Shown one piece after another: positions 53,308 through 62,900 of a DNA stretch of 64,000 bases. A program made the translations under genes and the position numbers. Below the pieces are notes generated by a model. That model had not been told where the DNA came from, did no database searches, and saw only the letters and a program-made list of their open reading frames with translations. Positions within the stretch are counted from its first letter, which is position 1. Each line of letters opens with the position of its first letter. The stretch comes from Nostoc sp. MG11 (GTDB lineage Bacteria; Cyanobacteriota; Cyanobacteriia; Cyanobacteriales; Nostocaceae), in assembly GCF_014904695.1 (NCBI RefSeq), contig NZ_JACXXN010000005.1, positions 62,001 to 126,000 on the forward strand, read 5' to 3'.

Positions 53308-54783
53308 TTAAGACAAAAACGGAGTTAAATCCAAATGACTTTCAACTTCAGTAGCTAGAGAATCCAAAATATGCTCTCTTTGTTCCCGGTAGTTAGAAAC
53401 ACCCGTAGGCAAAGATTTCAAACCCCGCTGTTGACGGAGACGATTTAACCAAGCACGTCGCCAAGGGCCATTGTCAAAAAGCCCGTGGAGATAAGTACCC
53501 CAAACTGATTGACAACTATCCACTAACCCTAAATTAACATCGTCAAATAAAGGTTGGAAAGCTTGGCTATCTGCTTGTTGTTCTATGCGCGATCGCCCTT
53601 GATGGATTTCAAATCCGGTTACTGGCAAGCCCTGTTGAGGATAATTCGAGCTAACTTGGCGCTGACGGGCTATTTTTTGTCCGGTGATTACGGTTCTGAT
53701 TGGTAATAGATTTAACGCTTGAAATCTCCCAGCTTGTCCCTCTATCCCTTCTGGGTCAGCGATGATTTGACCCAGCATTTGGAAGCCTCCACAAATACCC
53801 AAAACTGTTCCACCAGAGGCAGCATAGTGTTGGATCGCTTCTGCCATACCGCTTCTTTGCAGTAATAGCAAATCAGCGATTGTGGTCTTGGTTCCTGGAA
53901 TGATCACAGCATCAGGGTGTCCCAAATCTTGCTTGGGACTAAGGTATTTCACTGAAACTGTGGGTTCTGATTCCAGTGGGTCAAAGTCAGTAAAGTTGGC
54001 AATTCTCGGTAAGCGGATGACAGCGATGTTGAGGTCGGTTTGGACTTTATTCGATTGACGTTCTAATAAGTCCAAAGAGTCTTCCGCTGGAAATACTTGT
54101 TCTAAGTATGGTATGACACCAACAACGGGGATACCTGTGCGTTCTTCTAACCATTTTATCCCTGGTTCTAGGAGCGATCGCTGTCCTCGGAACTTGTTAA
54201 TTACCACACCCTGAATTAGAGCGCGTTCTTCTGGTTCCAGTAATTCTAAGGTTCCTACTACGTGAGCAAAAGCACCACCTCGATCAATATCAACTACTAG
54301 TATGGTTGGCGCATTCAAATGTTTGGCTACCCGCATATTAGTTAAGTCGCGGTGCTTGAGGTTAATTTCTGCTGGACTACCCGCACCTTCACAAACCAGT
54401 AAATCAAATTCTGTTCCTAAATGCTGTAGCGATTCTTCAATTGTGCGCCAACCTATTTCAAAATATTGCTCGTAGTAATCGGCTGCACTGACTTTGCCTA
54501 CAGGTCTGCCTTTGATTATAACTTGGGAAGTCATATCTCCTTGAGGTTTGAGTAAAATTGGGTTCATTTCTACCCAAGGGATGACTCCAGCCGCCCAAGC
54601 TTGCACCGCTTGGGCATAGCCAATTTCTCCACCACTAGCAGTAACATAAGCATTTAAAGCCATATTTTGACCTTTAAAAGGAGCCACTCGCCAGCCACGC
54701 CGTGACAGAATTCGACAAATAGCTGTAGTTAAGAGTGATTTCCCTGCATGGGATGTTGTCCCCACCACCATAATTGATTTCAT
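53308..54783 (-). CDS. cobQ: Cobyric acid synthase
   Basis: Amidates side chains b, d, e and g of adenosylcobyrinic a,c-diamide in cobalamin (here pseudocobalamin) synthesis. The N-terminal DTBS-like part has the P-loop VGTTSHAGKSLLTTAICRIL and PFKGQNMALNAYVT; the C-terminal glutamine amidotransferase part has GICGGFQMLG (catalytic Cys331), a FEIHQGRS segment and VWGTYLHGLFDN with the catalytic His. Length 491 aa. ATG at 54783. No other cobalamin gene is next to it and I see no cobalamin riboswitch in front of it. Confidence 0.95.
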   Translation of the reverse strand: MKSIMVVGTTSHAGKSLLTTAICRILSRRGWRVAPFKGQNMALNAYVTASGGEIGYAQAVQAWAAGVIPWVEMNPILLKPQGDMTSQVIIKGRPVGKVSAADYYEQYFEIGWRTIEESLQHLGTEFDLLVCEGAGSPAEINLKHRDLTNMRVAKHLNAPTILVVDIDRGGAFAHVVGTLELLEPEERALIQGVVINKFRGQRSLLEPGIKWLEERTGIPVVGVIPYLEQVFPAEDSLDLLERQSNKVQTDLNIAVIRLPRIANFTDFDPLESEPTVSVKYLSPKQDLGHPDAVIIPGTKTTIADLLLLQRSGMAEAIQHYAASGGTVLGICGGFQMLGQIIADPEGIEGQAGRFQALNLLPIRTVITGQKIARQRQVSSNYPQQGLPVTGFEIHQGRSRIEQQADSQAFQPLFDDVNLGLVDSCQSVWGTYLHGLFDNGPWRRAWLNRLRQQRGLKSLPTGVSNYREQREHILDSLATEVESHLDLTPFLS

Positions 54784-55050
54784 AGGTCAGTCAGTATCAG
54801 TTTTTCAAGCTAAGCGTTGAAATAAAAGGGGTGAACGGTAATATGCAATCCGCTTGCCAAAGTTAAAAAGTTAGGGAAGGTTCCAGAGGCAAAATTTGAA
54901 GCATTCAGCCTCTTGTTACCTCATCTCTCTTCTGTAACCTTCCACACCTCACGAATCATAGTTAACAGTAAAGATTTCATGAAGGGGGTTGACGCTTCCG
55001 TATATATTGTTCCCTTTTACTCCCTTATCCTAACCTTCACTTTATCAATT

Positions 55051-55455
55051 CTATAAGGGTAGTCTAAACCAACGAATTACAGCATTGTATAAGCGATCGC
55101 TCCAAGAAGGAGTACGCCAATTTTTTCCTTGATATTGTTCTACCAATTGGCGACCTAGGGGAGTGAGGCGAAAACTATCTGTAATTCCCTGTCCATCAAC
55201 TTCTCGCCGCAGTACCCCCACTTGGATCAACCACCCCAAGGCGTTGTCAGATGCCAATTCTGATAAAGGGCGTTTAGTATAGCCCTGTTTGATACCATTT
55301 TCCAGGGCGATCGCATTCAATGACACACTCTGATGTCCCATCACTTCAAATAAATGTAGATTGAAGGGTGAACATACTAGCGATCGCTCGGCTCTTTCTA
55401 CTGTGCTACGAGGATAGACGAAAATTTTCGGTTTTTGGGAATCAACAGCAGGCAT
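55051..55455 (-). CDS. Npun_F0494-type hypothetical protein, 134 aa
   Basis: Cyanobacterial protein that resembles the family named after Nostoc punctiforme Npun_F0494 (assignment from memory). Residues 16-60 (RSTVERAERSLVCSPFNLHLFEVMGHQSVSLNAIA) and 75-110 (DNALGWLIQVGVLRREVDGQGITDSFRLTPLGRQLVEQYQ) look like a winged helix, so it may be a small DNA-binding protein. The C-terminal WSDRLYNAVIRWFRLPL is amphipathic. ATG 55455. GGGGACTGGG decamer repeats stand directly in front (55457-55490). Confidence 0.75.
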   Translation of the reverse strand: MPAVDSQKPKIFVYPRSTVERAERSLVCSPFNLHLFEVMGHQSVSLNAIALENGIKQGYTKRPLSELASDNALGWLIQVGVLRREVDGQGITDSFRLTPLGRQLVEQYQGKNWRTPSWSDRLYNAVIRWFRLPL

Positions 55456-55456
55456 T

Positions 55457-55490
55457 GGGGACTGGGTATTGGGGACTGGGGACTGGGAAA
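55457..55490. repeat. Decameric GGGGACTGGG-type repeat
   Basis: Three to four units of GGGGACTGGGTATT/GGGGACTGGG lie right in front of the start of the 134-aa gene. The same motif occurs at 8463-8500 and, in reverse, at 57645-57658. Confidence 0.6.
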
Positions 55491-55689
55491 GAGTTTACTT
55501 AATTCTTAATTTTCAATTCTCAATTGAATATTGATTTAAAAATATGTTTGTTATTGTTTTTGCTACCTCGTTTCAGAAAAATCGTTTTTCTGAAAATAGT
55601 TATGCTGTTTTATTGCAATTATATTTAATCATTGTAAATTATTGTAAAATTTCAAGTGCATCAATAATCTCAAACAGGAAAGGTTCATT

Positions 55690-56127
55690 ATGCCTCTAAC
55701 AGTTGGTACGGATGCACCTGCATTTACCGCTAAAGATACTAACGGCAACACTGTCTCATTATCTGATTTTGCGGGTAAGACGGTCGTTTTGTATTTTTAT
55801 CCCAAAGATGACACGCCAGGTTGCACCAAACAAGCCTGTAGTTTTCGGGACGCCCAGTCTGAATATCAAGGTAAAGATGTTGTAGTGCTGGGAGTCAGTG
55901 CAGATGATGAAGCCGCTCATCAGGCATTCACAGCAAAATATAATCTGAACTTTCCCCTACTGGCAGACACCGACAAATCCCTCATCAAAGCTTTTGATGT
56001 AGATGGCGGCGGTTATGCTAAGCGCGTCACCTACGTAATCGATCCCAACGGCAAAATTATCCATGTTGATGCCAGTGTCAACACAAGCACCCATGCTAAA
56101 GATGTTTTAACTACACTTGGGCTGTAG
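55690..56127 (+). CDS. Peroxiredoxin Q (bacterioferritin comigratory protein)
   Basis: Thiol peroxidase that reduces hydrogen and lipid peroxides with thioredoxin as electron donor. LYFYPKDDTPGCTKQACSFRD holds the peroxidatic Cys45 and the resolving Cys50 five residues on, the atypical 2-Cys PrxQ form; later VVVLGVSADDEAAHQAF, NFPLLADTDKSLIKAFDV and RVTYVIDPNGKIIHV. Length 145 aa. AGGAAAGG precedes the ATG, and a strong terminator follows. Confidence 0.95.
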   Translation: MPLTVGTDAPAFTAKDTNGNTVSLSDFAGKTVVLYFYPKDDTPGCTKQACSFRDAQSEYQGKDVVVLGVSADDEAAHQAFTAKYNLNFPLLADTDKSLIKAFDVDGGGYAKRVTYVIDPNGKIIHVDASVNTSTHAKDVLTTLGL

Positions 56128-56173
56128 GTTTTTACCTGATAATTTAGATATTCTTTTTTGTCAGCCTAACTTC

Positions 56174-56206
56174 AACCCCAACCCTTTTGAGAGGTTGGGG
56201 TTTTTA
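56174..56206 (+). terminator. Rho-independent terminator after peroxiredoxin Q
   Basis: AACCCCAACC / GGTTGGGGTT stem with a nine-base loop and five T. It lies between two convergent genes. Confidence 0.85.
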
Positions 56207-56214
56207 GTTTAAAT

Positions 56215-56604
56215 TCAATTGCCTGAAGGCTGTATAATCGCTGGTGGTGTAGCTGACGGCAATGTAATTGTTGGCGAATTTGGTGTAGGCTGCTGCTGAC
56301 CTTGAATTCGTTGTTGTTGCCTTTTTTTAAACTCTACTGCTGCTGAGTCTAATTCTTGGTTCTGTTGTTCAGAATTCCAGTTGATAGCCCCAAAATTTGC
56401 CCGATGAATCAGGTCAAACATATTGAAATCACCTGAGTTCCGGGAAAAAGGATCAGTATTTTGATCTGAATTACCGCCACCGGGAAAGGAATCCACCTGG
56501 TTGATTTGAGCCAAGCTAGGTTGAGCTGTGAGCAAGGAGACAAAACCAACTCCTGCCACAGTTGCTACAAAAAGCTTGTTTACTAGTAAAAATGGTTTTT
56601 TCAT
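56215..56604 (-). CDS. Secreted hypothetical protein, 129 aa
   Basis: Signal peptide at residues 1-33 (KKPFLLVNKLFVATVAGVGFVSLLTAQPSLA, cut before QINQ). The mature part is short, Asn/Gln-rich (SGDFNMFDLIHRANFGAINWNSEQQNQELDSAAVEFKKRQQQR), and ends in a Pro/Thr/Ser-rich tail. No family is known to me, but it looks like the small periplasmic proteins common in Nostocales. It faces the peroxiredoxin gene. Confidence 0.8.
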   Translation of the reverse strand: MKKPFLLVNKLFVATVAGVGFVSLLTAQPSLAQINQVDSFPGGGNSDQNTDPFSRNSGDFNMFDLIHRANFGAINWNSEQQNQELDSAAVEFKKRQQQRIQGQQQPTPNSPTITLPSATPPAIIQPSGN

Positions 56605-56649
56605 GGAGTTTTGACCTTAAAAACGCTTTAACGCAATCATGCTTCCATC

Positions 56650-57537
56650 TTAAGCAAGAGTCCGCCGTAGTTGGGGTTGAATGCTCAGCAAGGCGACAAG
56701 GGCAAAGCCGAGCAAAATCAGTAACGCTCCGCCAAATGTAACATTACCCCAAGGAGCCTGCATTACAACACTACCTAATTCCCAATTGGTGTGGAGATAG
56801 AGATAGCGAATTGGTTCAATAGCGTAGCTTAGGGGATTAAGAGTAGCTACAATCTGTAACCACTTAGGCATGAAGGATAAAGGAGCTAAAGCAGTACTAG
56901 CGAATAGCAGCGGTAGAGTAGAGACAAAAATTACCGCGATTAGTTCAATGTGACCGGGTAAGGCAAAAGCTAAGCCTAGAGAAATGGCTGTTACGCCTAA
57001 AGCGAGGAGGAAAACAATTAGGGCGATCGCACCTAAACCCGCTGCATCCGGTAGACCAGCCCCTAAAAACGCTGCTGCTGCTACAATCACGGTTGCTTGC
57101 AACAAACTTTGGCTAATAATAAAGATTGCCGAAGCAAACACAATTGAAAACCGTGATGCGAGAGGAGCCACTAGCAAACGATTCAAAAAGCCAAACTCTC
57201 GGTCAAACATTACAGGTAATCCAGCATTCAGTGCTCCAGCAAATGCCGTAAAAACAATTATGCCAGCGGCTAAAAACTGACCGTAATTTGTCGTATTACC
57301 AAATATACCCTTGGGAGCATTTTGGAACAAAGCACCAAATAGCACCAACCACATCACTGGCTGAATGATTCCAGCAACCAAAGACGAGGGACGGCGTTGC
57401 AACTGAATAAACAAGCGACGAGTTAAAGCCAGCGTCTCTTGGACTAATTCACCAAAAAAATTGTGAGGAGCATTAGCATCCGCTTGGGACGATGCTATTG
57501 GCTGCCAATTGATATCAGATTTAGGAGTAACACTCAT
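56650..57537 (-). CDS. ABC-2 type transporter permease (DrrB-like)
   Basis: Six-helix exporter permease. N-terminal amphipathic part FGELVQETLALTRRLFIQLQRRP is followed by membrane helices and the family signature VMFDREFGFLNRLLVAPLASRFSIVFASAIF (the coupling-helix region), then LAFALPGHIELIAVIFVSTLPLLFASTALAPLSFMPKWLQIVATLNPLSYAIEPIRYL. Length 295 aa. The ATPase gene lies 123 bp upstream on the same strand, and repeat copy C lies between them. Substrate unknown (drug or lipid export in relatives). Confidence 0.93.
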   Translation of the reverse strand: MSVTPKSDINWQPIASSQADANAPHNFFGELVQETLALTRRLFIQLQRRPSSLVAGIIQPVMWLVLFGALFQNAPKGIFGNTTNYGQFLAAGIIVFTAFAGALNAGLPVMFDREFGFLNRLLVAPLASRFSIVFASAIFIISQSLLQATVIVAAAAFLGAGLPDAAGLGAIALIVFLLALGVTAISLGLAFALPGHIELIAVIFVSTLPLLFASTALAPLSFMPKWLQIVATLNPLSYAIEPIRYLYLHTNWELGSVVMQAPWGNVTFGGALLILLGFALVALLSIQPQLRRTLA

Positions 57538-57562
57538 AGTAATTTTAGATTTTGGATTTTGC

Positions 57563-57610
57563 GGAAAGTCTGAGCTAAGGCCTCCTTAGATCAGAACTTT
57601 CCAAGACAGA
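57563..57610. repeat. Palindromic repeat, copy C, between exporter genes
   Basis: GGAAAGTCTGAGCTAAGGCC...TTAGATCAGAACTTTCCAAGACAGA. The outer arms match copy A in sufD almost base for base; the central stem (TAAGG/CCTTA) differs but pairs. In the gap between the ATPase and permease genes. Confidence 0.75.
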
Positions 57611-57660
57611 TTTTGGATTGGGTAATAGGGATTGCGTGGTAATTCCCCAATCCCCAGTTC

Positions 57661-58680
57661 CTATCTCATATTCTGCTTTTTTTCAGCTTTAGGATCGCGA
57701 GTCGCAACTGCTGCTAGTTCCGCATCCATGAGCGTGCGTCCCGTAGCAGCGAGGTAAACATCATCGAGACTAGGACGAGATTGAGCAATGCCAAAAATGG
57801 GCAAGCCAGCAGCATTTAATGCTTGCTGTATGCTAATGAGAACATCATTTTGGGGTGTTACTACCAAGTTAAGGGAATTACCTTGAGCACTGTTGATAAT
57901 CACCTCTTGGACAAACGGCAAAGGTTGCAGGAGGTTTTTGGCTTTTTCCGCTTCTTCAATGGGAGAAAACTCGCGGATTCGCAAAGTGATGCGATCGCCC
58001 CCTACTTGATCTTTCAATTGTGAGGGTGTACCAGCTGCAATTACAACGCCACGGTCAATAATTGCTACGCGATCGGCTAAGGCGTCAATTTCTTCTAAAT
58101 AATGGCTGGTAATCAGTACTGTTGTTCCAGAAGCGCGTAACTTCCGCAAGAAATCCCATACTACAAAACGGCTTTCTATGTCAAGCCCTACCGTTGGCTC
58201 ATCCAGCACCAAAACATCTGGTGCATGGAGCAATCCGGCTGCCAAATCAAGACGCTTGCGTAAACCACCAGAGTATGTTCCTGTCTTTTTATTGGCGTAT
58301 TCTTGTAAACCAAGTAAATTCAGTACTGTATCAATACGCTGTTTGGCTACTGCACTTGGGAGGTGATAAAGTGCTGCTTGCAGTTGCAGTAATTCTCTTC
58401 CAGTTAGCACTTTATCTGGTGCAACTTCCTGAGCTACGTAGCCTAGCCTTTGTCTTGCCAGTCTAGGTTTATCTAACACAGAAATACCAGATACTTCGAT
58501 TTTGCCAGCATCCGGTGTGGTGAGAGTACACAAAGCACGCAGAGTTGTGGTTTTGCCAGCACCGTTGGGGCCGAGTAAACCAAAGATTTCTCCTGGTTCT
58601 ACCTGAAAGGAGACATCTTTGACGGCGACTACAGTACCGTAATGCTTTTGCAGATTTTGAATTAAAACAGCGGGAGCCAT
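57661..58680 (-). CDS. ABC transporter ATP-binding protein (DrrA-like)
   Basis: ATPase of the exporter whose permease follows. Walker A GPNGAGKTT (about residue 37), Q loop YVAQEVAPDKVLTGRELL, signature YSGGLRKRLDLAAGL, Walker B VLVLDEPTVGLD, H loop ITSHYLEE. The C-terminal 100 residues (RITLRIREFSPIEEAEKAKNLLQPL ... RPSLDDVYLAATGRTL) form the extra domain typical of daunorubicin-resistance (DrrA) proteins. Length 339 aa. First gene of a two-gene operon. Confidence 0.94.
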   Translation of the reverse strand: MAPAVLIQNLQKHYGTVVAVKDVSFQVEPGEIFGLLGPNGAGKTTTLRALCTLTTPDAGKIEVSGISVLDKPRLARQRLGYVAQEVAPDKVLTGRELLQLQAALYHLPSAVAKQRIDTVLNLLGLQEYANKKTGTYSGGLRKRLDLAAGLLHAPDVLVLDEPTVGLDIESRFVVWDFLRKLRASGTTVLITSHYLEEIDALADRVAIIDRGVVIAAGTPSQLKDQVGGDRITLRIREFSPIEEAEKAKNLLQPLPFVQEVIINSAQGNSLNLVVTPQNDVLISIQQALNAAGLPIFGIAQSRPSLDDVYLAATGRTLMDAELAAVATRDPKAEKKQNMR

Positions 58681-58867
58681 GACAGCTAATCCCTAACGAT
58701 ACAAATCTCAACAAAGTCTATCTATATTGTAGTTGAGTAGTGTTATGTGAAGCGATCGCTTAGATACTGCTTCTCAATCTTATGGCTCGGTTTGAGGTAA
58801 TTTACTAAATCATTTTGGCTGTTGAAATCCCACAGCGCCTCCCGAATCTCTTTAGAATCTCCAAAAC

Positions 58868-59554
58868 TTACATGGCTCTAATTTGTCCAACAACTTCTAT
58901 TTTGTTTTTTCTATTAACTCGTAATACAACTGATTCTCCAGATTCGGGGTAAATATCGCTGGCGATCGCTCTAATATTAACCTCGTGGGTAATCATCACA
59001 ATTACACCCGGAGTGTTACGGTTATTCAAAATCAACTGACGCACTTGTGCTGTTTGCTTAAATTCTGTTGTGTGATCAAGAAAAAAAGAATTTAGGGGCG
59101 GAAAAGGCTCAACTGCACCCAAATTCATCAGTTTTGCTGTCTCCAAGCAGCGACACCACTGGCTCGATAAAACTCTAGAAACTTGAATATTCCTATTTTT
59201 AAAAGCTTTTCCAGTTCGTATTGCCTGTTTTCTACCTTCATCTGAGAGGTTTCGTTGCGTAGAGCAATCATTGAGTCGGAAATCAGGCGGATCACCAATT
59301 CCTGGCGCTAAAGCATGGCGCATGAGTACCACATAGCCTCTTCCCTGCTGAAGAACAGACCAAATCGCTGCTTTAGAACTAGCAGAAACATCAGTTGTAG
59401 AGGGTGAGGCTGAATCTTGGTTCGGGAACAGAGATTGTTGAGGTTGCTCTACAGGTGCTACAGCTTGCTTTTGTTTATCAGGATTATATAAACGTTTGAG
59501 TATTAAGGACAGTGCCACAGCACCCAAACTAAAAATAATATGGCGACGCGTCAT
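58868..59554 (-). CDS. Histidine phosphatase family protein
   Basis: Phosphoglycerate mutase-like fold. The N-terminus TRRHIIFSLGAVALSLILKRL is a Tat-like or simple signal anchor, followed by a Gln/Ser-rich linker to about residue 60, so the enzyme is probably periplasmic. Catalytic motif VVLMRHALAPG (R-H with His80; the usual RHG has A), then SDEGRKQAIRTGKAFKNRNI, SSQWCRCLETAKLM and VIVMITHEVNIRAIA (second catalytic His). All needed residues are present. Length 228 aa. Stand-alone gene. Substrate not predictable. Confidence 0.9.
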   Translation of the reverse strand: MTRRHIIFSLGAVALSLILKRLYNPDKQKQAVAPVEQPQQSLFPNQDSASPSTTDVSASSKAAIWSVLQQGRGYVVLMRHALAPGIGDPPDFRLNDCSTQRNLSDEGRKQAIRTGKAFKNRNIQVSRVLSSQWCRCLETAKLMNLGAVEPFPPLNSFFLDHTTEFKQTAQVRQLILNNRNTPGVIVMITHEVNIRAIASDIYPESGESVVLRVNRKNKIEVVGQIRAM

Positions 59555-59958
59555 GATATAGTGTTACTTAGAAATACAGATGAATGATAGCGTACTACAA
59601 AAAAGCAAGAAACTTCTCACCCTAGCACCGCCTATCCCAATCGTTTCAGAAGCTGCAAAACTTCATCCAACTTGTGACAACGGGGAAATAGGGAAAATGT
59701 TTGTGGTAAGTCGTACTGTAGAGCGTCTGTTAGAGGATGTTTGAGAAACAGGCTTGACCGAAGAAGCAGAGGGGCAGGAGGGGAGCAGAGGGGAAAGAAG
59801 AAATATCCTCTGCAAGGGTAGATGGGAATGTATTTATTATTTATGGAGAAAAAAAATTGTGTCGAAACACGTAGTGCGAGACACAAAGCATCCTTGTATC
59901 AAGCCCTAACATTTATGTATGGGGTTTCCCCTCCGCTCCTCCTAGACTCTTGCTCACG
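59555..59958. other. Intergenic region with purine-rich repeats
   Basis: About 400 bases. GCAGAGGGGCAGGAGGGGAGCAGAGGGG (59764-59791) is a purine-rich simple repeat like the one at the left edge. An 84-codon minus-strand frame (59632-59886) is just this low-complexity sequence and is not taken as a gene. Confidence 0.45.
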
Positions 59959-62900
59959 TTACTCAGATGGCTTAATTCTATTGATGATTTCTTGAATGAT
60001 TTCTACGTTTTCTGCTGACTGTAACTTTTGCGCTACATTTAAAGCTTCGTGCAAATAATTTAAACCTTCCTTAGACTTTCCTTGTATCGCTAAGAGTTGA
60101 CCTAGTGATCCTAACGTTGCTGGTTGCAATTCTAGATAATTAATATTTCTCTGAAAATCTAGAGTTTTGATGAAAAGATTAATTGCTTCTTCAATATAAC
60201 CATTCTCAGCTTCAGAGTTTGCTAAATTATACTGTCGAATTGCTTCATCTTGCTGCACAATATATATAATTTCTGGAATTTTCTCTATTACTTCCAACTC
60301 TTGTTGTTGGTTAATAGATAGAGCAGTTTGCAAATAGTTAATTCCTATTTTATAGTTGCCTTGGGCGGCTATGACTTGACCTATAAATACTAAAATTATT
60401 GATTGCCACTCTATATAACTATTATCTCTAGCAATCGACAGACATCTTTCAGCAAGCGAGACAGCTTCTTCAGCTTCTTGTTCTTTTAACTTATCTTGAA
60501 ATAATTGATACAGCTTTGCAATTTCTTCATTCAGTACTTCATCAAGAAATGGTTGCATTAATTCCTTGCCTGGAAAATTTAATTCTTGAGACATTTTTAT
60601 AGCTTTTCTAAGCTTTTCTAATCCCGTCTCAAAATCTCTTTCTATCAAAAGCTGTCCCATCAAGAACAATATCGCTGCTTGTCCTTGAATATGACATATT
60701 TCTTCTGCAAGCTCTAAAGCTTGCACGCAAATGTCAAGCGCTTCTGCAATACAATCCTGGCTGGCTCTTTCTTGTGCTACTTCACCCAATATATTTACCT
60801 TCTTCCATTTGGCATTGATAATTAATACTTGGACTCTCTCTGTATCCTGAGTACCAAAGGTCTGATATATACTTAGTGATTCTTTTAAATAAACTATAGC
60901 TTGGTCAATTTCTCCTTGATGAGTTAGTAATTCACCAAGTAATTCCAATATTCCTGCTCTATTTTGCAAATTAAGAGTAAGCTTGCTTATTTCAAGGGCT
61001 TGCTGAAGAAAAGCTCTCGCCTTCTCAAAATTCTTCTGCTTACTGTAAACAAATCCAAGTTTTCTTAGTACTGATGATTGACCCTCAAGATTACTGGTAT
61101 TATTATTTAGTTCAAGAGCTTTCTCTAGCTTTGGTAATGCGTCACTTAAGTTATTCTGATCAATTAAAATTGAGGCTATCCACTTTAAAGCATCTGCTTG
61201 ACCTTCAGTATTACCTATTGACTCATCAATTCGATATGATTCCTCAATTAATTCAATTGCTTTGCTAAAGTCTTGTTGCTTACTGTATAAAACTCCTAGC
61301 TCACGCGTTGTTGTAGCCTGACGTTTAATATTTTTATTAATTTTATGTATCTCAAGAGCTTGCTTGTAGAGTATTAGAGCTTGTTCTAGTTGTCCCATTT
61401 CAGAATAAAAAGTAGCAAAATTGTGCAATATATCTGCCTTAACCCAAGTGTCATCATTTATATCTAATAGTCGATTAATCTCTTGATAAATTGCTTGTAC
61501 TTCTTTAATTCTTCCCTCCTTAAATTTGGACATTGCTATATTATTAAGGAGAACTATCTTATCCCGAATATTAGTACTACTATTGGTAACCTCAAAAACT
61601 TCAGAAGAAATTTCATTCCAAGCATCTAGTTTTCCAAGCTCAACTTGAAGAAGTGCTATATTATTTTGTATAGCAGCTATATGGTGACTATTACTGCCTT
61701 GTTTAGCTAGCTCATAAGCGTCTTGATAAATCCGCAGTGCCTCTTCCCTTTTTCCTTGATTGTGTGTAATACCAGCTAGTAATCCTAATGACTTGGCTTT
61801 TCCTGCCTTGTTGTCAAGTTTTTCATCAACTTCAATAGCTTGACGACATAATTCAAGGGCTTTTTCATTATTGCCTTGACTTGCATACAAATCTGCAAAA
61901 TCATGAAGTACAGCAGCCCTCTCTGCTTCACAGTATTCTGGTAATAAATCTAATGCAAGTTGGTAGTGCTGAAGGCACTCATCAACTTTACCAAGTTTCT
62001 CTTCTGCTTTGGCTAGACAATAAAAAAGTCTTGGTGAAGCTATACCATGCATAAGGGTTAATTGACATAGTTGAGCAACTGCTCTGTATTGCCCCTTTTT
62101 ATTCCATCTCATTCCGAGCATAAAATTAGCTCTCAAAAGTATTTCTAACTCTTTACCTTCCGAAGCCAGTCGATATATTTCTAAAAGCCTTATCTCAGAG
62201 ATTCTTACACTTACCAAATCGGTAAGCTCTCCGCTCATATCATTAGTAGTACCTTGAAGAATCTCGAATAACCAGAATTTTTCGAGATGTTGAGCAGCTG
62301 TGCTGTAAAGAGCTTCTGAATCTTTTGGAAAATCTAGTAATGCTTCTAAGATACGTGGAACTCGATAGAGAGTTTCACCTTGGAAATTGCTAACTTCTAA
62401 CAAACCAAGGGATATAACGTGAGGAATATAATCATCTAAATTGAAAACTTTTGGACAAACGGCAGTAATAGCAGATTTAGGCACTGGCAATTCATAAACT
62501 AAAGAGAATGCCAGCATTCGTCTAAGGTTGACTGGTTGTTGCTTGAGCAATTCCTCTGCAAGAATGCTTTCGCGGAATTCATCAGCAGCTTTTTCTGTTC
62601 GCTCTAGTATCTGAGCATGATTTACCTGCTCTGCTTGCAGAATTTTGTTTAGCCATTCCAACAAACGAGGGTTTCCGTCAGCAATTCGTCGAGCTTTAAA
62701 TTGGAGTTCTGGATTAATTTCTGACTTAGAAGAAAATGAAGACAGCCGATTACATTTCTTCTGCAAATCTGCTCCACTCAGGGCTGTCAACAGTTCTCTA
62801 TGTAAACGATGATTAAGTTCTGAGACTTGAAAATCATAGCGACATGTGATGATAAGGCGGTGAGGCAACCGAGACTGAGAAATAGCTTTTAGTAAGGACA

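Noticed and set aside
54784-55050. Possible cobalamin riboswitch ahead of cobQ
   Set aside because: No B12-box-like sequence or matching stems recognised; the region is short and AT-rich.
59632-59886. 84-codon minus-strand frame
   Set aside because: Made largely of a purine-rich simple repeat read as Pro/Leu/Ser; no start signal.
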